Part shown: piece by piece, positions 19,464 through 28,139 of the stretch
Layout: each line of letters opens with the position of its first letter
Position numbering within the stretch: position 1 is the stretch's first letter
Assembly: GCF_007991335.1 (NCBI RefSeq)
Contig: NZ_BJYD01000012.1
Location: 186,001-250,000 of the forward strand
Direction of reading: 5' to 3'
From: Halobacillus faecis
GTDB lineage: Bacteria; Bacillota; Bacilli; Bacillales; Halobacillaceae
Length of the DNA: 64,000 nt
The notes under the pieces: model-generated
What the model was told of the DNA's origin: nothing
Seen by the model: the letters and a program-made list of their open reading frames with translations, nothing else
Database searches by the model: none
Made by a program: the position numbers and the translations under genes

Positions 19464-20089
19464 TTATATGCATGATTAAGAATGGACTGGATGAAGGGCC
19501 CTTTTTTCTTTGTATAGACCGATCGTTCTTCTCTATAGGCTTCAGCCAACTGCTTTTTTAAGGATTCATAGGCATGGACAGATGCCGGGTTCGCTCGTAA
19601 ATGATCTCGAAATGTAATTTTTTCTTCCCACTCTGAGCCTTTCCATTCACAGATGTGCAAGTGGAAGGTGTCGTTCGTATCGGTCTCTTTTTTGAAAAAA
19701 CGTTTTGTCCTTAATTCGGGTTTAGGGACATATTCATACCCTGCTTGTGAAAGGGGATGGATGTAGCGTGTGAACTCATCAAGGCTTTCCATCCCTAATA
19801 GAATATCAATAATAGGCTTTGCGGAAAGGTTTGGAACAGAAGTACTTCCGATGTGCTCAATGGGAATATTCGAATCACCAAGTTGTTGAAGAATGGCGTT
19901 TTTTTCACTAGCGAATGTTTCAGGCCAATTGGATTGATAAGGGGAAAGCTGTACACAATTGTTGACCTTCCGTTCGTTACAAGAGAAACATTTCAGTGTT
20001 TTGTTTTCTGACAAAACACCATTCAAGAACCCATTTTCACAGTAGATGGTAGTGCGGCATTCAGCACACGTGCCCACTTTTTCATGCAC
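19454..20089 (-). CDS. GrpB-like (UPF0157) protein with N-terminal zinc ribbon
   Basis: About 211 residues. The C-terminal 165 residues are a GrpB/UPF0157 domain of the nucleotidyltransferase fold: SNWPETFASEKNAIL, then IEHIGSTSVPNLSAKPIIDILLG (the GS and D-D pattern), ending YTKKKGPFIQSIL. In front sits a short module with two CxxC pairs (CAEC about 20 and CFSC about 50 from its start, plus NNC), likely a zinc ribbon not present in standard GrpB proteins. Start choice is uncertain: GTG 20089 has GGTAAGGGAG at good spacing; GTG 20098 and TTG 20143 are also in frame, the last without a binding site. Function unknown. Confidence 0.75.
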   Translation of the reverse strand: MHEKVGTCAECRTTIYCENGFLNGVLSENKTLKCFSCNERKVNNCVQLSPYQSNWPETFASEKNAILQQLGDSNIPIEHIGSTSVPNLSAKPIIDILLGMESLDEFTRYIHPLSQAGYEYVPKPELRTKRFFKKETDTNDTFHLHICEWKGSEWEEKITFRDHLRANPASVHAYESLKKQLAEAYREERSVYTKKKGPFIQSILNHAYKKG

Positions 20090-20197
20090 GACGGTCACTC
20101 CCTTACCTCTTATATTTTGGATAAGTCTGTCTTTTTTTGTCAAAATGAAACGCTGAAATGTTAGAATAGTAGAAAGATACTAGTTAGGGGGATGAAG

Positions 20198-21127
20198 ATG
20201 GAACAACTCCAGAGAAAACCAAAGACGTTTGCCGAAATACTCGATCATACATTCAGTATATCAAAGAAGAACTTCGGTCCTTTATTTCTTACTTTACTCA
20301 TTATATTTGCGCCGCTCTACATATTTGATTATTTATTCATGGTACTGAGCGGGATCAGCTTCTTCCGCGAACCGTCAGGTGGAGGGTTTACAGAAGGCAT
20401 TCTAAACAATCTTGATACAGCAGCAGCTACCCAGGAACTTGTGGCAACAAATCTCGGGATCGGCATGGAAATGTTGTATTTACTTGTTTCCACTGTTCTT
20501 GCCATTATCATCTATCCACTTGCCCAGGCATCGGTGATCGTAGCGGCCAGTAAAGCACTGAAGAATGAAACCTGGTCGAAAGGGCAGGCGATTAAAGGGG
20601 CGTTCTCAAGGTTTTGGCCGCTCATCGGAAGTACAGCCTTGATGGGAGTCATCTTCGGTGCCGCCGTTTTTATCGGGTTTCTCCTTTTCGGTGTTTTAGG
20701 AGGCATTAGCTTTGCGAGGGATGGCTTTGGAGTCGGATTCATCATGTCAATCGTCTTCGGTCTGTTGTTTTTCGCAGCGGTCGCTTTTTTTGTGACGAAA
20801 CTGAGTATGTTCTTTGGAGCGATTGTTTTTCAGAAGGTCGCCCCGGGCTTTTCAAAAAGCTGGCAGCTGACGAAAGGGCGTTTCTGGTTCGTTTTCGGAT
20901 TGTTCATCGTCTTTTTCATCATTACCATCCTGCTTACTTCCGTAATGGAGGGTGTCTCCGTTCTTCTTTTAGGTGGCAGTCTTCTCGGTCGTGTACTGAC
21001 GGACCTTGCCTCGATCATTACCACGCTGTTTATGATGGTCGGTTATACGGTTCTGTTTTTTGACTTGAAAACAAGGAACGAAGCGGATGATTTGAAAGAT
21101 ATGATTGCTTCTTACAAAGAAACATGA
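20198..21127 (+). CDS. Multi-pass membrane protein, first gene of the MoxR/DUF58 cluster
   Basis: About 309 residues with an N-terminal soluble lead (RKPKTFAEILDHTFSISKKN) and five or six hydrophobic segments rich in Gly and Phe. The lead resembles the start of glycerophosphoryl-diester-phosphodiesterase-like membrane domains and of YciC/DUF7544-type proteins; no catalytic residues are visible. TTAGGGGGA precedes two in-frame ATGs; the one at 20198 has better spacing than 20192. A candidate promoter (TTGTCA, 18 bases, TTAGAA) lies at 20138-20167. The next gene starts 15 bases downstream, so it is probably co-transcribed with the DUF4129, DUF4350, MoxR and DUF58 genes. Confidence 0.75.
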   Translation: MEQLQRKPKTFAEILDHTFSISKKNFGPLFLTLLIIFAPLYIFDYLFMVLSGISFFREPSGGGFTEGILNNLDTAAATQELVATNLGIGMEMLYLLVSTVLAIIIYPLAQASVIVAASKALKNETWSKGQAIKGAFSRFWPLIGSTALMGVIFGAAVFIGFLLFGVLGGISFARDGFGVGFIMSIVFGLLFFAAVAFFVTKLSMFFGAIVFQKVAPGFSKSWQLTKGRFWFVFGLFIVFFIITILLTSVMEGVSVLLLGGSLLGRVLTDLASIITTLFMMVGYTVLFFDLKTRNEADDLKDMIASYKET

Positions 21128-21142
21128 ACGTAGGTGAATCAT

Positions 21143-21781
21143 GTGGGTGGATCAAATGAAGGAAAAGAACAACTGAAGGAAATTCTTGAGCGTCCCGAGT
21201 ATCAAGCGTATGAGCAGGAAACTCAGACGGCGAGTCAACGTCTTTTGGATGTCATTGCCCAGTGGGTGAAAGAGTTGCTTGAGACTTGGTTTCCTAATTT
21301 CCAAGTCTCTGATTCTGCCATCAACGGCTGGATCTATTTTTTTGGTTTCATCGGAATGGGCATCCTTTTGTTGCTTGTCATCAAGCTTGTGGGGCGGCTC
21401 TCAGGGGAGAAGAATTTGTCTGAACAGCGTACATTCAGCAGGACTTCAGAGTTGGCATGGTCATCACAAAAGCATATGAAGGAAGCGGACGCGCTTGCGG
21501 CGGATGGTCAATATTCCGAAGCGGCCCGTCATGTGTTCCTGGGCATGCTGTTGGATTTCGATGCGAGGGATCTTGTTGAGGTGAAAACCTGGAAAACGAA
21601 CGGCGACTATGAAAAGGATCTGCAGGACTCAAATCATACGCTCGTTGCTGATTTTTCTTTTCTTGCGAAGATTTTTGATCAGATCACCTATGGAAACCGG
21701 CCCCTTCTGAAAGAGGAGTTTGATGAATTTCGTTCCCGAGCCTTTCAATGGATGGATCAAGAAGGGAGGAAAGAAGCGTGA
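21143..21781 (+). CDS. DUF4129-domain membrane protein
   Basis: About 212 residues: a soluble N-terminal segment (LKEILERPEYQAYEQ, then QWVKELLETWFP), one transmembrane helix near 65-90 (FFGFIGMGILLLLVIKLV) and a C-terminal DUF4129 domain (about 115-205; EADALAADGQYSEAARHVFLGML, then RPLLKEEFDEFRSRAFQW). DUF4129 proteins accompany MoxR, DUF58 and transglutaminase genes in many bacteria; their role is unknown. GTG 21143 with TAGGTG upstream is preferred over GTG 21134, which has no site. Its stop overlaps the start of the following gene. Confidence 0.8.
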   Translation: MGGSNEGKEQLKEILERPEYQAYEQETQTASQRLLDVIAQWVKELLETWFPNFQVSDSAINGWIYFFGFIGMGILLLLVIKLVGRLSGEKNLSEQRTFSRTSELAWSSQKHMKEADALAADGQYSEAARHVFLGMLLDFDARDLVEVKTWKTNGDYEKDLQDSNHTLVADFSFLAKIFDQITYGNRPLLKEEFDEFRSRAFQWMDQEGRKEA

Positions 21782-22905
21782 CGAATACAAAGAAAACGTG
21801 GCTTTGGGCCGCTGTCACCTTTACCCTTCTTGCCGGTGTGCTCTATTGGCTCTCCAGCGGACGTCCGGAACCGTATCCTCCATATTTATCTGAATCCCCT
21901 TCCCAGACAGGAGTTAAAGCTTTTTACACGCTTCTTGATGAACAAGGGGAGGAACCTGCACGCTGGGATAGCAAACCCATCCGGCTTCCGAATGGAAGTG
22001 GCCGACAAACCCTCTTGATGATTGAACCTTTTTCCACCGTCAGCGGAGATGAGATGCGTCAGTATGAAAAGTGGATGGAAGAGGGGAATACCATCTGGCT
22101 GATGAAAAACAATCCTGTCGGCTATTTTGATACCCAGGTAGACTACGGTGTCTTACCTGCAGGTGAAACGAAGGTGGAGGGTGAGGATGGGAGTACATAT
22201 ACTGTAGAGGTTCAACAGGAGCACCGGCTGCAAACGAAGAAGTCGGATGATGTCCTATTGAGTGATCGTCATGGTGTGCTTGCCTTTAAACGCTCCTATG
22301 GGGATGGTGCACTGATAGTTGGCATGAATCCGGATTGGTTCACTAATGAATGGATTGCAGACCATGAACATTATGAAGTAATTGCATCGATCTTAGCATC
22401 AGAAGCTGAAGACAGCAGGATTTGGTTTGATGAATATATCCACGGACAAGATGGTTTATTTACCGGGTTGGACGTTTACCCGAAGTGGCTGCTTGTCTTT
22501 ACCCTCCAGCTTGCTCTATTCATGCTTTTCTTTTTGTGGATGCAGGGGAAAAGGTTCGGCCCGTCCTTCATGCCGAGAGAAGCGGTTGTGCGTTTCGGGG
22601 ATGAACGCCTGCAGGCTCTCGCTGCCTGGTACCGGAAAGGTGAGTTTTACAGAGAGTCGCTGGCCGTCCAAGAATCCTACCTTCGAAAGCTGTTACAGGA
22701 CCGGTTCGGCGTCTCCTCCCAGGCGTCCTGGGAGGAGATTCGTCACACGCTATCGTATCGGTTGAATGAAAAGGATTATCAGGATTGGGAGAAATGGACG
22801 AAAACCGTGGAGCCGTTGGAAAACGTAACGGATGTAGATAAAAGGGCATTTTTAGATTGGTCGTATACGTTTGATCAGATGAGGAAAGAGGTGCAAGGGT
22901 CATGA
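21778..22905 (+). CDS. DUF4350-domain protein
   Basis: A 375-residue protein with an N-terminal membrane anchor (WLWAAVTFTLLAGVLYWLSS), an extracytoplasmic DUF4350 domain (SPSQTGVKAFYTLLDEQGEEP, then LLMIEPFSTVSGDEM) resembling a glutamine-amidotransferase-like fold, a second transmembrane segment near 245-265 (WLLVFTLQLALFMLFFLWM) and a cytoplasmic tail. The GTG start overlaps the TGA of the DUF4129 gene and follows GGGAGG; its own stop overlaps the moxR start. The tight coupling suggests the products work as one membrane complex with the MoxR ATPase. Confidence 0.82.
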   Translation: MTNTKKTWLWAAVTFTLLAGVLYWLSSGRPEPYPPYLSESPSQTGVKAFYTLLDEQGEEPARWDSKPIRLPNGSGRQTLLMIEPFSTVSGDEMRQYEKWMEEGNTIWLMKNNPVGYFDTQVDYGVLPAGETKVEGEDGSTYTVEVQQEHRLQTKKSDDVLLSDRHGVLAFKRSYGDGALIVGMNPDWFTNEWIADHEHYEVIASILASEAEDSRIWFDEYIHGQDGLFTGLDVYPKWLLVFTLQLALFMLFFLWMQGKRFGPSFMPREAVVRFGDERLQALAAWYRKGEFYRESLAVQESYLRKLLQDRFGVSSQASWEEIRHTLSYRLNEKDYQDWEKWTKTVEPLENVTDVDKRAFLDWSYTFDQMRKEVQGS

Positions 22906-23828
22906 ATGAAAAATTGACAGAGTTGATACAGGCCTATGAACAAAGAGTTTACGGGCAGTCCGAGAATGTCCGATTGATGCTCGCGTCCGTCCTTGTTGGT
23001 GGACATGTGTTATTAGAAGGTGTCCCTGGTACGGGGAAGACAAAAATGGTGCGAACGTTAGCGAACCTCCTTGGAGGCGACTTCAAGCGGATTCAGTTCA
23101 CCCCGGACCTCTTACCGAGCGATATTACGGGAAGCATGATCTACAACATGAAAACCGGTGAATTTGAGACGATGAAAGGACCTGTGTTTACGAATGTCCT
23201 GCTTGCTGATGAAATCAACCGGACACCAGCGAAAACACAAGCCGCTTTACTTGAAGCGATGGAAGAAAAGCAAATGACCATTCAGGGTGAGACGTACACA
23301 CTTCCTGCTCCTTTCTTCGTTGTCGCGACCCAAAACCCGGTGGAGTTTGAAGGGACTTACCCATTACCGGAAGCGCAGCAAGATCGCTTTTTGTTTAAAT
23401 TACATATTGATTTTCCCTCTATGGAAGACGAAGTGGCCGTGCTTAAACAGATGCTCCTATCTAAACAAGAGGAATCGGTCCAGCCACTGTTGACGGTAGA
23501 AGAGTTCAACAGGATCAGTGAAGAGATATCAAGTGTCACGATGACCGACGAATTGTACGGGTACATCATGTCGATCGTTCGCAAGACTCGTGAAACGGAA
23601 TCCATCCGCCACGGAGCAAGTACGCGTGCAGCTATTGCCATTGCGAAGGCAGCAAAAGCGTGGGCGTACCTTGAATCACGCGACTACGTCACCCCGGACG
23701 ATGTCAAAAAGGTCTCGATCGCTTCCTTGAGACATCGGGTGATTTTAGCGCCGCATATGGAACTGGAGGGAGTGACCCATGGCCAAATCATTCAAGAACT
23801 TGTGGGATCAGTTCCTGTTCCGCGATAA
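22902..23828 (+). CDS. MoxR-type AAA+ ATPase
   Basis: A 308-residue AAA+ chaperone-like ATPase. Walker A is GVPGTGKT (40-47), Walker B is VLLADEINR (Asp103, Glu104), and the sensor and MoxR signature is ATQNPVEFEGTYPLPEAQQDRF. The C-terminal lid follows (HGASTRAAIAIAKAAKAW). MoxR proteins typically remodel or activate a partner with a VWA or DUF58 domain; the DUF58 gene here overlaps it by 50 bases. The start ATG overlaps the previous stop (ATGA), so translation is coupled. Confidence 0.93.
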   Translation: MNEKLTELIQAYEQRVYGQSENVRLMLASVLVGGHVLLEGVPGTGKTKMVRTLANLLGGDFKRIQFTPDLLPSDITGSMIYNMKTGEFETMKGPVFTNVLLADEINRTPAKTQAALLEAMEEKQMTIQGETYTLPAPFFVVATQNPVEFEGTYPLPEAQQDRFLFKLHIDFPSMEDEVAVLKQMLLSKQEESVQPLLTVEEFNRISEEISSVTMTDELYGYIMSIVRKTRETESIRHGASTRAAIAIAKAAKAWAYLESRDYVTPDDVKKVSIASLRHRVILAPHMELEGVTHGQIIQELVGSVPVPR

Positions 23829-25137
23829 AGGGATTGTTCCAACGAAACGTCTGCTCTTGCTTATACTCGCCTTATCATTCGTATTGATTTTACTAACATG
23901 GACAGGTCTTTCCTGGCCTCTCATCATCGCCGTAAATGGGGCGATTCTATTATTGAGCTTGGTTGATCTTACTTTTTCCCCTAAACGGAAAGAGCTTCAA
24001 ATTCGCAGGGTAATGGATGAAGAAATGGAGCGGGGAATCGAAAATAAGGGTTCTGTGGTGGTCAGGAATACTTCCGGCAAAGGGATGGCGATGAAAGTCA
24101 TCGACCACTTTCCGCAATCGTTCAGCCAGCCGTTTCCTCTCAAAAAAGAGATCCAGGGATATGAGCAAGTACGCATCACCTATCCTTTTCACTCCGAAGA
24201 ACGAGGAGAGTACACGCTTCCTCACCTTCATATTCGCTATCGTTCTCGTTTTGGTTTATGGGAAAAACAGATGAGGGTGGATCAAACCGAGAGTGTGCGG
24301 ATCATTCCTGACCTCACGGAGAGCAGGAACTTCCTTGAGGACGCACAGCGTTTCCTTCTCTACGAAGGAACCCGTTTGAAGAGACGTCAGGTGGGAACGG
24401 GGGAGTTCAGTAAAATCCGTTCCTATGTAGTGGGAGATGATATCCGGAAAATCAATTGGAGACAAACCGCAAAAGTTCAGAACCTGATGACCAACGAATA
24501 TGAACCGGAGCATGGGAAATTTGTCACCTTATTGATTGACTGTGGACGGATGATGGGCGTGGAGCTTGAAGAGAGCAATCGATTGGAGAAGTCCCTCGAG
24601 GCTGCGATGACGGTGGCGACCGCTGCCTTGAAGCGCGGCGATTACGTGGCGGTCCTCGCTTTTTCAAAACACGTTCATGTGTATGTGCCGCCGGCAAAAG
24701 GAATGGCGCATATGCAAACCATTTTAAAAGAAATTTATAACTTGAAAGTCGAAGGATACGAATCCGACTATACGGCTGTGTTCCAACACCTGCAGAAGGT
24801 GCAAAGCAGGAGAAGCCTTCTTTTATTGTTCAGTGATGTAAGCACTTTTTTATACGAAGAAGCAGCTTTGCATTATTTACAACGGTTACGGCGCTCGCAT
24901 TTGTTCTTAATGATCGGAATCGAAGACAATGTCATCGACTCCGAGACGAAGCGGGAGCCTGAAGATGTACAGACGACATTAGTAAAGACGATGGCCCAAA
25001 AGCATGTGTTGGATAAAAAACAGGAGTTAAAAAAATGGGAAAGACAAGGCCTGCAAATGATAGAGGCACCGGAAGAGGAGCTGGCAACCGCCGCCGTTTC
25101 CCACTATATTACCATTATGAACCGTGGCCTTCTCTAG
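23779..25137 (+). CDS. DUF58-domain membrane protein (VWA-like)
   Basis: A 452-residue protein with two N-terminal transmembrane helices (about 25-62) and the DUF58 core, marked by KIRSYVVGDDIRKINWRQTAK followed by a VWA-like fold (TLLIDCGRMMG, then LLLFSDVSTF). It is the usual partner of MoxR. The ATG follows GGAGGGA and lies 50 bases inside the end of moxR, an unusually long overlap. Its last 23 bases overlap the end of the convergent SpoIIM-like gene, with no terminator between them. Confidence 0.87.
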   Translation: MAKSFKNLWDQFLFRDKGIVPTKRLLLLILALSFVLILLTWTGLSWPLIIAVNGAILLLSLVDLTFSPKRKELQIRRVMDEEMERGIENKGSVVVRNTSGKGMAMKVIDHFPQSFSQPFPLKKEIQGYEQVRITYPFHSEERGEYTLPHLHIRYRSRFGLWEKQMRVDQTESVRIIPDLTESRNFLEDAQRFLLYEGTRLKRRQVGTGEFSKIRSYVVGDDIRKINWRQTAKVQNLMTNEYEPEHGKFVTLLIDCGRMMGVELEESNRLEKSLEAAMTVATAALKRGDYVAVLAFSKHVHVYVPPAKGMAHMQTILKEIYNLKVEGYESDYTAVFQHLQKVQSRRSLLLLFSDVSTFLYEEAALHYLQRLRRSHLFLMIGIEDNVIDSETKREPEDVQTTLVKTMAQKHVLDKKQELKKWERQGLQMIEAPEEELATAAVSHYITIMNRGLL

Positions 25138-26089
25138 TTTTTCCGGCATTGATTTTCCCAATGATTACGTATGCTAAAAGCCCGAGGACAGTAAAGAATG
25201 CAAATGCATATTTCGTTTCAAGGGATAAGTTGGAAGGGGTGATGTAACCTTCTACAAAACCTGCGATGATAAAGAGTGGAATGGTTCCAATTAACAGCAG
25301 GACAGATTGATAGGCATAGGTTTTTAATTGATAGCTCCGCGTGCGTTTGCCGGGAACCCAAAGTTTATAGCCCATTAAAAGTCCTGCGCCGCCCGCGATG
25401 AAAATAGCCGTCAGTTCTATCATTCCATGCGGGACAATGTAGGCCCAGAAATCATAGGTTTTTCCATGAACCATGAACAAAGCGGCTAGGGCACCGACAA
25501 TGATTCCGTTGTAGATGAGTAGATAAACGGTCAGCAGCCCGAAAGTCACGCCTCCAGCAAAAGCAAGAAAAGCTACTTGAATATTATTGGTCATGATTTC
25601 CGCTGACATTACAGGAGAATTTACCCCGCCGTCCTGGCTGCCGAGGCGGCTCGGATCTACAGCTTGAGCGATGGAATCAGGCAAAATCGTGTAAAGGCTC
25701 ATCGGGTCCTGATAGACAGCAAGAAAAGCAGCCAGCCCACCTAAAAAGAACAACAGCATGCTGATGACAACGAACTTCCATTGTTCACCGATGAGTGTAA
25801 TGAATGAACTTCCAAACATTTGTTTCAATTGTTTCCAATTGGACGTGCTTTCCTGGTAAAGCATGTTATGCGCCTTTGTCACGAGGTCGTTCAAGTAATC
25901 GGTCGTTTCTTCTTCTGCAAAGTATGTTTGACTGGAAGCAAGATGCTGGTTGACTTTTTGGTACAGGCGCTGAAACTCTTCTAAATGTTGCGGAGCCCAC
26001 TGGCGTCTGTTCTTATGTAACAACTGAATCAGTTCTTCTAAACGTCTCCACTCTTCTCGGTGGCGTTGGACGAAAGTTCGATAGTTCAT
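25115..26089 (-). CDS. SpoIIM-family (stage II sporulation M-like) membrane protein
   Basis: A 324-residue protein. Residues 1-105 are a soluble, helical, charged region (FVQRHREEWRRLEELIQLL), followed by six or so membrane segments. The SpoIIM family motif is visible as ILPHGMIELTAIFIAGGAGL-type sequence (here AYIVPHGMIELTAIFIAGGA) with TNNIQVAFLAFAGGVTFG before it. Real sporulation SpoIIM is about 200 residues and part of the DMP complex; the extended version with a soluble N terminus usually sits beside RDD, MoxR and DUF58 genes, as here. It is transcribed toward the DUF58 gene and diverges from the RDD gene. Start ATG has AGGTGA upstream. Confidence 0.82.
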   Translation of the reverse strand: MNYRTFVQRHREEWRRLEELIQLLHKNRRQWAPQHLEEFQRLYQKVNQHLASSQTYFAEEETTDYLNDLVTKAHNMLYQESTSNWKQLKQMFGSSFITLIGEQWKFVVISMLLFFLGGLAAFLAVYQDPMSLYTILPDSIAQAVDPSRLGSQDGGVNSPVMSAEIMTNNIQVAFLAFAGGVTFGLLTVYLLIYNGIIVGALAALFMVHGKTYDFWAYIVPHGMIELTAIFIAGGAGLLMGYKLWVPGKRTRSYQLKTYAYQSVLLLIGTIPLFIIAGFVEGYITPSNLSLETKYAFAFFTVLGLLAYVIIGKINAGKTREGHGS

Positions 26090-26181
26090 GGTTTCACCTG
26101 CAATGCGGGAATTTTTTACATTCTATTTCTATTATAGAAAAACGAAAGACATATGGGAACCCATAAGAAAGGTGGAAGAAG

Positions 26182-26976
26182 ATGGAGGAAAGGTGGAGAG
26201 TGAAGACACCGGAACACGTGACCTTAAATTTTCAAATGGCAGGCTTAGGGAGCAGGGGAGCGGCTCAAATCGTCGACTCCATTCTATTAGGCTTATTATA
26301 TGGTGGAATGATTGCGCTTCTCATTTTTACAGAAAACCATTTAGACTTCATGTTGGAAGGGCGAGGCTGGGTCATCGCTTTTGTTATCCTTGTCTTATTT
26401 GGCATTCAATGGGGATATTTCTTCTTATTCGAATGGTTCAGCGGGGGGAAAACACTGGGGAAAATGATGCTTGGTCTCCGAGTCGTCAAAGAAGATGGAG
26501 GAAAAGCAACTGTCCTATCCATAATGATTCGAAATTTATTACGAATCATTGATATGCTTCCTTTTTATTATCTGATTGGGATGTTGATGGTTTTCTTCCA
26601 TCCTCAGCATAAAAGACTGGGTGATCTTGTGGGTGGAACGATCGTCATCCATGAAAGGAAAAAACAACGCTCGAAAAAGAAACAAACGCTCGTTGAGAAA
26701 GAGATTGAAAACCGGGGACTGAAATCGGATCAGCAAATCGTTGGAGACTGGGAAAGACAAAGCCTTACGAAAAAAGATTGGACGTTGTTAAAAACCTATG
26801 TTCATCGGTACCCGACACTAAAACCTGCAGAAAAAAACACCATGACCAGGGAGGTTGCTGAAATCCTTCTTCCTAAACTCGGGTTGGATGATGGAGCAAA
26901 GAGTGAAGATGAGTTAGCTACTCGACTTTATGCTGCTTATATAGAGATAAAAGAAGAGTGGGAATTCCAGTTATAA
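26182..26976 (+). CDS. RDD-family membrane protein
   Basis: A 264-residue protein with the RDD domain at about 15-160: the first helix carries RGAAQIVDSILLGLLYGG, where the usual R..D pair is kept, then a helix at 55-80, and FSGGKTLGKMMLGLRVVKEDG, RNLLRIIDMLPFYYLIG, HKRLGDLVGGTIVI. A soluble C-terminal region (165-264) is charged. RDD proteins are membrane proteins of uncertain role, often next to SpoIIM-like, MoxR and DUF58 genes. It is read divergently from the SpoIIM-like gene; AAAGGTGGA precedes the ATG. Confidence 0.87.
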   Translation: MEERWRVKTPEHVTLNFQMAGLGSRGAAQIVDSILLGLLYGGMIALLIFTENHLDFMLEGRGWVIAFVILVLFGIQWGYFFLFEWFSGGKTLGKMMLGLRVVKEDGGKATVLSIMIRNLLRIIDMLPFYYLIGMLMVFFHPQHKRLGDLVGGTIVIHERKKQRSKKKQTLVEKEIENRGLKSDQQIVGDWERQSLTKKDWTLLKTYVHRYPTLKPAEKNTMTREVAEILLPKLGLDDGAKSEDELATRLYAAYIEIKEEWEFQL

Positions 26977-26984
26977 AGGAGAAA

Positions 26985-27028
26985 ATAAAAGCCGGCTTTC
27001 CGGGAGGGGAAGCGGCTATTTTTTATGG
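26985..27028 (+). terminator. Terminator after the RDD gene
   Basis: AAAGCCGGCTTTCC pairs imperfectly with GGGGAAGCGGCT (one bulge) and is followed by a T run. Confidence 0.75.
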
Positions 27029-27250
27029 CTAGAAGAAAGTTTCCACGTTGTTGATGTTTATGTGTACGTTTGAATTTATAAGTATTCTACTGAATATAGA
27101 AGAATTTACGAAAATATATTTACTTCAGTGTAGAATTTGGTATTATATACTAGGATTTAATCAAAAACAGGCGGATGAACGGGCTTATCCACGGGGGAGG
27201 TTATGTTTGTTCCTACCTGAAAATATAAAGAGGAAAGGGGATTACAGCTT

Positions 27251-27415
27251 ATGCTTACATCTCTTTATGTGTTGTCTTTAACCGTTCTGCTTACGTTCCT
27301 TGTCTTATATGCCATCGATAAAGTTGTTCGTCGCTTTAAGAAAATCCAAAGCCCTACCATTCAACAAGACCAAATTCCAGCTGAAGTCGATTTCAGCCAC
27401 CAGACATTCAAATAA
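27251..27415 (+). CDS. Small single-pass membrane protein (54 residues)
   Basis: ATG 27251 opens a 54-codon frame with an N-terminal membrane helix (MLTSLYVLSLTVLLTFLVLY) followed by a basic, polar tail (DKVVRRFKKIQ, then QQDQIPAEVDFSHQTF). GAGGAAAGGGG lies about 10 bases upstream, and a clean terminator follows the stop. It stands alone between the RDD gene and a repeat copy. No family is recognised; the frame, binding site and terminator together make it likely to be real. Confidence 0.7.
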   Translation: MLTSLYVLSLTVLLTFLVLYAIDKVVRRFKKIQSPTIQQDQIPAEVDFSHQTFK

Positions 27416-27426
27416 ATACTTCAACA

Positions 27427-27466
27427 GAAAGTGGCCCCTCATAAAAAGGTGCCACTTTCTTTTTTA
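27427..27466 (+). terminator. Terminator of the 54-codon gene
   Basis: GAAAGTGGC pairs with GCCACTTTC and is followed by TTTTTT. Confidence 0.88.
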
Positions 27467-27490
27467 GTCCGAACTTTGCACCTTGCAGGT

Positions 27491-27953
27491 TAGCTCCCTA
27501 TTGTGGAAGATTCAGTTTCGAGATTTTTGTTGAGTGGATGGGGGCTGCGGGGGATAGCTCGCTTTCCGCGGGAGGCTGAAGAGCACATACCTCGCACCCT
27601 TAAGGGAAGCTTGGCCTGGTTGAAATAATGGATGACACTTCCTTGCCATAGATACAGGGTCAGGAAAAAGACGATTTGCAGTGTTTTGGATGAGTTAGTA
27701 GAAAAAAACACACGTTCGTGTCTCCATTCGCTTTTCATGCGGACGTTTCCCAGACCTTGATTCCACGCTTATTCGTGTAGGATCTTTGGTTAAAAAGACC
27801 CTATAACTGCTTGGCTGAGCAGATCTTCACTACAGGACTCGACAGTCTATTAGAGGAATTTCGAGAACCTCATATGGCAAAAGGGCGAACCTTTTCCCGG
27901 AGCCCCTAAGCCCCCCCAAAAGTCTCGAAATCAAGTCTTCCACAATCCTGCCA
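27491..27953. repeat. Intergenic repeat family, long copy B (inverse of copy A)
   Basis: Read on the complementary strand it follows copy A (17433-17990) over most of its length: TGGCAGGATTGTGGAAGACT, ATTTCGAGACTTTTG, GGGGCTCCGGGAAAAGGTTC, the central block with ACACGAATAAGCGTGGAA and GGGAAACGTCCGCATGAAAA, then CTCCCGCGGAAAGCGAG and CTCGAAACTGAATCTTCCAC. It lacks the roughly 110-base block of copy A that holds CTGCGGGGTCTCA. The frames in the two copies are not conserved (several stops in B), so it is treated as non-coding. Confidence 0.85.
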
Positions 27954-28139
27954 TTTACTTTAATAACGAAGAGGGTGACTTGGACTATGGTTGTCTTTGG
28001 TATAGGGGTTTACGTTTTGTTAGGTACCTGTTTGTGGTAAAATAGATATGTTTACATAAAGAAAGAAAACAACCAAAATAAATACGAGTTCTATATATAT
28101 TTTCAAGTACAATTCAACAGATGGAAAAGGGGATATCTC

